From: a virus
Strand: one strand, 5' to 3'
IMG/VR virus record: IMGVR_UViG_3300020207_000104
Location: 1 to 30,475 of that record
DNA length: 30,475 nt
A model generated the notes under the pieces. It did not search any database. It worked only from the letters and a program-made list of their open reading frames with translations, and was not told where the DNA came from. Each line of letters starts with the position of its first letter. Within the stretch, counting starts at the first letter, position 1. This document shows positions 26,177 to 30,475 of the stretch, one piece after another. The translations under genes and the position numbers were made by a program.

Positions 26177-27157
26177 ATGGCTGGCAATCCTTTAGTATGG
26201 GACACATCATCTGAAGATGTACGTCCAGCAAGTGCTGCACACGTTATAAACTTAATTGAAAGAGGAATTTTTCACTATAGCTCTAATCCTAGTGTGCAAT
26301 TAAGTTATGTTGCATCTGGTGGTAATTTAAATTCTATTGATGACACAAGATATGCACCTAGCGCAGGTTTATCTAGAGTTGATAGATTTCCAACACCAGC
26401 TGAAACTGGAGCAGTTGACCTTATTACTGTATCACAGCAAAAAATACAACAAACAAAGGCAACTGTAACAAAGCCAACAAATACTAAGCCTTTAGCTTAT
26501 GTTACAAATACTGGAAATATTAGAGCTCTTCCTATTGATGAAGCAGTTGAAATATTAGTAAAACCTGCAATTGATAAGTTAAATGATAAAACAGCTATTG
26601 CAGATGATAATCGCGGTGGAACTTATTTTGTTACTACATCAGTTTCAGCAACAGATGCTGATAATGTTTCATCCCAACCAATATACACTGATACTAATGC
26701 AAATGTTTCTTTTTATGATGCAGAAAGATCTGGAAATGGATTATTCGTTTCAGCAGATACTCCAACCACTAACACTTCTTGGTATTTGCATAAACAAAAA
26801 GCAGATGCTTTTGATAGAAATTTAACTGGAACAGCTGGAGGGGATGTAAATAGATATCCTCTTTATATTACACCATCTGGTGATTTAAGACATTACACTA
26901 TTGCTGAATACGATAATTTTATTGGTGAATTAATTAGATGGGCTGCTGTAAATTTATCAGGTTACATATTAGATTATCAAGTTAGCACTTCTTCTGTTGA
27001 TAATACGTATAGAAGTTCAACAATTACTAATACTTTAGTTGATAGTTCAAAACACTTTACTGAACAAATAGGTCCAGATGATTATAGAGGACAATCAATT
27101 CCTCAAGGTACTGCAACCTTAATAAATTCTTATTATCTTACCCTTTCTAAAAGCTAA
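26177..27157 (+). CDS. Virion structural protein, paralogue of 18950 gene
   Basis: A 326-residue protein without a named family. Shared with the 18950 protein are NPSVQLSYVASGGNL, the GTYFVTTSVSATDADNVSSQ core, SSQPIYTDT and TSWYLHK, and the end SYYLTLSKS. The three-fold motif of the paralogue is recognisable but without its Asp-Ser-Asp: SSEDVRPASAAHVINLIERG (11-30), NTGNIRALPIDEAVEILV and PSGDLRHYTIAEYDNFIGEL. The two paralogues flank the seven-gene glycosyltransferase cassette, which suggests the cassette entered a block of related fibre genes or that the genes duplicated around it. AGGAG lies before the ATG. Probable fibre or baseplate connector. Confidence 0.65.
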   Translation: MAGNPLVWDTSSEDVRPASAAHVINLIERGIFHYSSNPSVQLSYVASGGNLNSIDDTRYAPSAGLSRVDRFPTPAETGAVDLITVSQQKIQQTKATVTKPTNTKPLAYVTNTGNIRALPIDEAVEILVKPAIDKLNDKTAIADDNRGGTYFVTTSVSATDADNVSSQPIYTDTNANVSFYDAERSGNGLFVSADTPTTNTSWYLHKQKADAFDRNLTGTAGGDVNRYPLYITPSGDLRHYTIAEYDNFIGELIRWAAVNLSGYILDYQVSTSSVDNTYRSSTITNTLVDSSKHFTEQIGPDDYRGQSIPQGTATLINSYYLTLSKS

Positions 27158-27161
27158 TCTT

Positions 27162-27169
27162 TATAAATA
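27162..27169 (+). promoter_or_regulatory. T4-type late promoter -10 box (TATAAATA)
   Basis: An exact box five bases after the stop of the 26177 gene. It is 60 bases from the next ATG, while the other five boxes are 20-33 bases from theirs, so this transcript should have a longer leader. Confidence 0.78.
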
Positions 27170-27179
27170 GAATATAAAA

Positions 27180-27223
27180 GAGGCAGGGGCGTTTTGCACG
27201 TCCGACAAAGAAATCGGTAGGAG
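27180..27223 (+). promoter_or_regulatory. GC-rich 5' leader with overlapping small hairpins and strong ribosome site
   Basis: The leader between the late promoter and the ATG at 27230 is GC-rich in an AT-rich genome. GGGCG (27187-27191) can pair with CGTCC (27199-27203) including one G-U pair, and CCGA (27202-27205) can pair with TCGG (27214-27217). The two stems share two bases, so they cannot both form fully. TAGGAG at 27218-27223 is a strong ribosome-binding site just downstream. Whether this regulates translation is unknown. Confidence 0.35.
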
Positions 27224-27229
27224 TATTTC

Positions 27230-27595
27230 ATGGCCCAATATGAAGAATTCACCTTAGCTCAAGGTGCAGACATAGCAATTGAGCTACATTTAGTAGACGA
27301 CCAAGGATCTCCAAAAGATCTGACAAACCATACGGTTTCGGCACGACTACAAAAATCATATACATCTACATCTTATACTGATTTCAATTCAATAGTTGCA
27401 AGCCCACCTTCTGACGGTATTGCTACTATATCACTAACTAATGTTCAAACTGAAGCTTTAGAAAAGGGACGTTATGTTTATGATGTCATACTTTCTTTTG
27501 TTGATAGCGCTGGTGATACAATAGCTGAAAGGCTGTTAGAAGGAAGAGTTCAAGTGACACCAAATGTCACACCAACTCCGGGAGGCAGTGAATAA
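27230..27595 (+). CDS. Small Ig-like virion protein (BppU N-terminal-like)
   Basis: A 121-residue beta-rich protein. It follows the pattern of the N-terminal domain of upper-baseplate/fibre proteins: FTLAQGADIAIELHLVDDQG, then PKDLTNHTVSARLQKS, IATISLTNVQTEAL and KGRYVYDVILSF, ending LLEGRVQVTPNVT. This is an immunoglobulin-like sandwich that often anchors a fibre to the baseplate. It is the first gene of the last late transcript here and ends exactly where the giant fibre ATG begins, so it is likely its partner. It ends in a Thr/Pro/Gly-rich tail. Confidence 0.7.
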   Translation: MAQYEEFTLAQGADIAIELHLVDDQGSPKDLTNHTVSARLQKSYTSTSYTDFNSIVASPPSDGIATISLTNVQTEALEKGRYVYDVILSFVDSAGDTIAERLLEGRVQVTPNVTPTPGGSE

Positions 27596-30475
27596 ATGGC
27601 TGAAATAACACTAACTTCTCAAGGCCGAACAACTGTAGTTAAAAAGGTTATAATTGGAACTCCAGTTAGAAGAGTTACATCTGGTTCGTTTAGTATTTTT
27701 AATATTTCAGGTATTTCAGCTGTCGGATCTAGTCATAACGATCTTCTTGTTTTTGATTCATCTACTGGCAATTATGAAAATGAAAGTACGCTTCGTGTTT
27801 TAAAAGTAGATGATTTTACAATTGACAGTAACTCAATAAGTGCTACTGGCGATATAAACATCTTTGCTACACAACTTAATATTTCAGCTCCAGTTGAAGC
27901 AACATCATTCAAGCAAACTCAATTAGGTGCTTTTGATGATTCTGATCTAACAAGTAAAATTTATGTAGACACTGAAGTTGAAAGAGTTAAACATGTTATT
28001 TTTACTACAGATGATGGATTTACAGATTCTGTTCAAATTTATAATGATGAAGATATAAAAGTAATTGGTGGAACTGGTCTTAAAACTTCTGCTACAAAAA
28101 TTGGAACTCAATATCAATTAACAATTGATTTAGATAGTTCTGGTATAGTAACCGGAACTTATGGTACTGCTACTTCAGATGTTTCAGCTGATTTTTCTAA
28201 AGGCCAGCAGATTACATCAAGTAATTTGCAACAAAATTTTGCAGGAGCTCCAAGTCAATCACAATTTAATAATGATGGTACTAAATGGTTTGTTATTGGA
28301 ACTAATGGTTCTTTTGATGAAGAATTTGAAGAATGGGATTTAAGTACACCATACGATTTATCTACTGCTACATTTAGTCAAAGTGTATCAAGAGATATGG
28401 GCGGAGAAACAAACGGCGCCCAAGCGATGACGTTTAACAATGATGGTACAAGCTTATTAGTTTTTGTAAGAAGACCAGGCGGGTCAAGCCCAAGAGCAAT
28501 ATCTTATACCTTTACATTAGGCACAGCATATGATATAAGCACTTTATCTGCTGTACCTGGTAGTTTCAAATCCACAAATGATTATGGTGTAACAGGAACT
28601 GATAAAGGATATGCTTGGAATAATGATGGAACTAAATTATTTGCGGTATCTCATACTCAAAATTTAGCTGTTATTGATGTTAGTACTCCTTATGATATTA
28701 GTACGCAAACATCATATAATGATTATCACCCAACAGATATTGATTCAAATATTACTGCAAATGCTCTGTGGGGTATAGCGTTTGATAATAATGGTTCAAC
28801 TCTTTACTTGTTGGAAAGTAATGATACCACAAATGAAATATTCAAACTAACATTATCGACACCATACGATGTAACTACTGCTACATTAGATGAAGTGTTG
28901 GATATTGATGAAACTAGTTCATATGATATATCTTATCCAAAAAGTTTAGTAACAACGCCTGATCATCTAATTGTATATGGCACAACATCTGGAAGTGAAC
29001 AATACACATATATTACTAAACCTTCAGGTGGCTCTGGCAATTATGGCCTTACAATACCTATTCTTCAATTTGATTCATCTGGAATATTATCTGGTGTTAC
29101 AGTATCTGATCCTATTACAACAGATAATGTTAGAGAAGGCGACTCAAATTTATATTATACTACAGCTAGATTTGATGATAGATTAGACGATAGTAGTTCT
29201 ATTTCAACTATACGTAGTATGTTCTCTCCTGGCGGAGATATGGTATATGATTCAATTAACGGTATCTTTTCAGTTAATGTTCTTGCTAGCTATAACTCAG
29301 AAAACTTTGATTCTGACTTAGATGATGCTTTAGCTAATAGTCAAAATATTGTATATAATGATTCATTAAATTCATTTGACTTAACTGCTATAAATGAATC
29401 GAATGCTGGTACATTTGGGTCAACAACTGAGGTTCCAATTCTTCATGTTGATTCATATGGTAGAATTGATAGTATTAGTACTGCTTCAATTTCATCAACA
29501 TTGAGAATTAGTGCTGATAATTCAGCTGTTGCTATTCCTGCTGATACATCTATTGAATTTAATGCAGGAAAATACTTATCTGTATCCGCTGCAGATGCAG
29601 ATAGTGCTTTTGGGCCAGATGGATGGTCGATTGATTTTTGGTATAAAAAAGATTCAAACACTACAGCTGGCGGGACTGGAATGTTCCAAGATGGTATTAT
29701 CAACCAGCACGGCCATTTTGTTATATTTGATAACACAAATAATGGTGTTTCTACACTTGCTATTGCTGGTTCAAAAGATAACACTGGATCAAATTTTTGG
29801 TCGGCGAATACTAACACTGTAACAACAACAAACTGGAATCATTTCCATGTTGGTTATGATGGAACAACTGTTAGAGTATTCGTTAATGGAACATTAGATA
29901 ATAGTGTAACCACTACATCTTATCATGGTCCCGTAACAGGAGGAACAGCACCTTTAAATATCGGCGCAAGATCTGGTGGCGTTGGCGCAACTGTAACAGA
30001 GGTTTTGGCTGGACAACTAGCAGATGTTCACATACAAACAGGAACTGGTGGTGTTAAAACTAGTAACTTTAGTACTCCAACAGGAACACCTGGTGCAACA
30101 AGTAATTCTTTAATTCTATTATATGGCTCAAGTTCAGGTTGGCAAAATGCCACTTCTACTACAGTAACAGAAGCTGGAACTGGCAACGCTGTTACTACAA
30201 ATACTCTACCATACACTGCAGGTTCTGCTATTAGTAGTGGTGTAGATTCGATAAATCTTGGTACTGATTTTTTCAATATTTCAGGCCAACCTGATAATAT
30301 CATTACAACAGTAACAGATAATGGTATTAATATACGCTTAGATAGTGGCCAAACCTCACACAATTCTGTTTTAGGTGCAGTGCAGCCAGGATTATATACG
30401 TATGGTGGTGGGTCGTCTATTGCGCGAGTTTCAGTTAATGAGTTTGGTATTGTTAAACACATAGACGCAACTGAC
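27596..30475 (+). CDS. Giant tail fibre protein (3' end beyond the window)
   Basis: An uninterrupted frame of 960 codons from the ATG immediately after the previous stop, still open at the window edge. Domains in order: a beta-rich N-terminus (about 1-215); four propeller-like repeats (about 220-432) with a (N/D)N-(D/N)-G-(T/S) turn and a (S/T)-x-YD-(L/I/V)-(S/T)-T strand; the fibre signature NVREGDSNLYYTTARFDDRL (about 510-529); and a LamG/concanavalin-like domain (about 640-800) with GWSIDFWYKK, NWNHFHVGYDG and VRVFVNG. The last is a typical carbohydrate-binding fold. The protein is rich in Ser, Thr, Asp and Gly. It most likely forms the host-recognition fibre. No signal peptide or membrane segment. 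Confidence 0.8.
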   Translation, partial: MAEITLTSQGRTTVVKKVIIGTPVRRVTSGSFSIFNISGISAVGSSHNDLLVFDSSTGNYENESTLRVLKVDDFTIDSNSISATGDINIFATQLNISAPVEATSFKQTQLGAFDDSDLTSKIYVDTEVERVKHVIFTTDDGFTDSVQIYNDEDIKVIGGTGLKTSATKIGTQYQLTIDLDSSGIVTGTYGTATSDVSADFSKGQQITSSNLQQNFAGAPSQSQFNNDGTKWFVIGTNGSFDEEFEEWDLSTPYDLSTATFSQSVSRDMGGETNGAQAMTFNNDGTSLLVFVRRPGGSSPRAISYTFTLGTAYDISTLSAVPGSFKSTNDYGVTGTDKGYAWNNDGTKLFAVSHTQNLAVIDVSTPYDISTQTSYNDYHPTDIDSNITANALWGIAFDNNGSTLYLLESNDTTNEIFKLTLSTPYDVTTATLDEVLDIDETSSYDISYPKSLVTTPDHLIVYGTTSGSEQYTYITKPSGGSGNYGLTIPILQFDSSGILSGVTVSDPITTDNVREGDSNLYYTTARFDDRLDDSSSISTIRSMFSPGGDMVYDSINGIFSVNVLASYNSENFDSDLDDALANSQNIVYNDSLNSFDLTAINESNAGTFGSTTEVPILHVDSYGRIDSISTASISSTLRISADNSAVAIPADTSIEFNAGKYLSVSAADADSAFGPDGWSIDFWYKKDSNTTAGGTGMFQDGIINQHGHFVIFDNTNNGVSTLAIAGSKDNTGSNFWSANTNTVTTTNWNHFHVGYDGTTVRVFVNGTLDNSVTTTSYHGPVTGGTAPLNIGARSGGVGATVTEVLAGQLADVHIQTGTGGVKTSNFSTPTGTPGATSNSLILLYGSSSGWQNATSTTVTEAGTGNAVTTNTLPYTAGSAISSGVDSINLGTDFFNISGQPDNIITTVTDNGINIRLDSGQTSHNSVLGAVQPGLYTYGGGSSIARVSVNEFGIVKHIDATD
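28261..28890 (+). repeat. Four propeller-like repeat units within the giant fibre gene
   Basis: Four units, beginning near 28261, 28432, 28615 and 28780. Each starts with FNNDGT, WNNDGT or FDNNGS followed by a beta strand and ends with STPYD or GTAYD plus (L/I/V)-(S/T)-T. They resemble blades of a beta-propeller, and the similarity is in protein pattern rather than identical DNA. Confidence 0.6.

Noticed and set aside
29443-29817. Open frames on the minus strand within the giant fibre gene (also 30028-30462)
   Set aside because: They lie opposite a long coherent fibre frame, have no ribosome sites or recognisable domains, and arise from biased codon use.
1-30475. tRNA genes, CRISPR arrays, insertion sequences, integrase or attachment sites
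   Set aside because: None could be recognised; coding frames cover nearly the whole window.

Overview
The window is a late structural (baseplate, central spike and tail-fibre) region of a T4-like contractile-tailed phage. The evidence is the gene order head-completion gp4, tube cap, gp53, hub, gp5, gp25, gp6, gp7-like, gp8, then large connector and fibre proteins, together with six exact copies of the T4-type late promoter box TATAAATA. The AT-rich coding, the DUF4815-type giant protein and the fibre motifs resemble marine T4-like phages such as those of cyanobacteria or SAR11. That habitat and host are inferred from remembered protein motifs, not from a search.

Layout. 1-845 (minus strand): a truncated sulfotransferase-fold gene overlaps the head-completion nuclease gp4. 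854-894: divergent promoter region. 895-8441 (plus): tail-tube cap gp48/gp54-like, wedge gp53, gp27-like hub, gp5 OB-fold plus lysozyme, an amidase-bearing protein, and the separate gp5 C-terminal spike. The central cell-puncturing device is therefore spread over three polypeptides with two different peptidoglycan hydrolase domains. 8571-18416: gp25, gp6, gp7-like, gp8, a 1646-residue DUF4815-type protein and a small coiled-coil protein. 18419-20419: two small tandem paralogues, a 331-residue structural protein and a small hypothetical.

20429-25496 is a cassette of seven tightly overlapping genes: five GT-A-type glycosyltransferases and two paralogous methyltransferase-fold proteins. It has no promoter of its own and sits inside the late fibre operon. 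25521-27157 resumes structural genes, including a divergent paralogue of the protein just upstream of the cassette. 27230-30475 holds a small Ig-like protein and the first 960 codons of a giant fibre with propeller-like repeats and a LamG-like lectin domain; it runs off the window.

How it fits together: the structural genes build the baseplate wedges, hub, spike and receptor-binding fibres. The cassette is expressed with them, so the simplest inference is that it adds methylated (and, with the sulfotransferase, possibly sulfated) glycans to virion fibres or alters the host surface late in infection. I regard this embedded glycosylation cassette, with its duplicated transferase/methyltransferase pairs, as the most interesting feature. 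No tRNA, CRISPR array, insertion sequence or integrase was seen, and no gene-free stretch exceeds about 160 bases.
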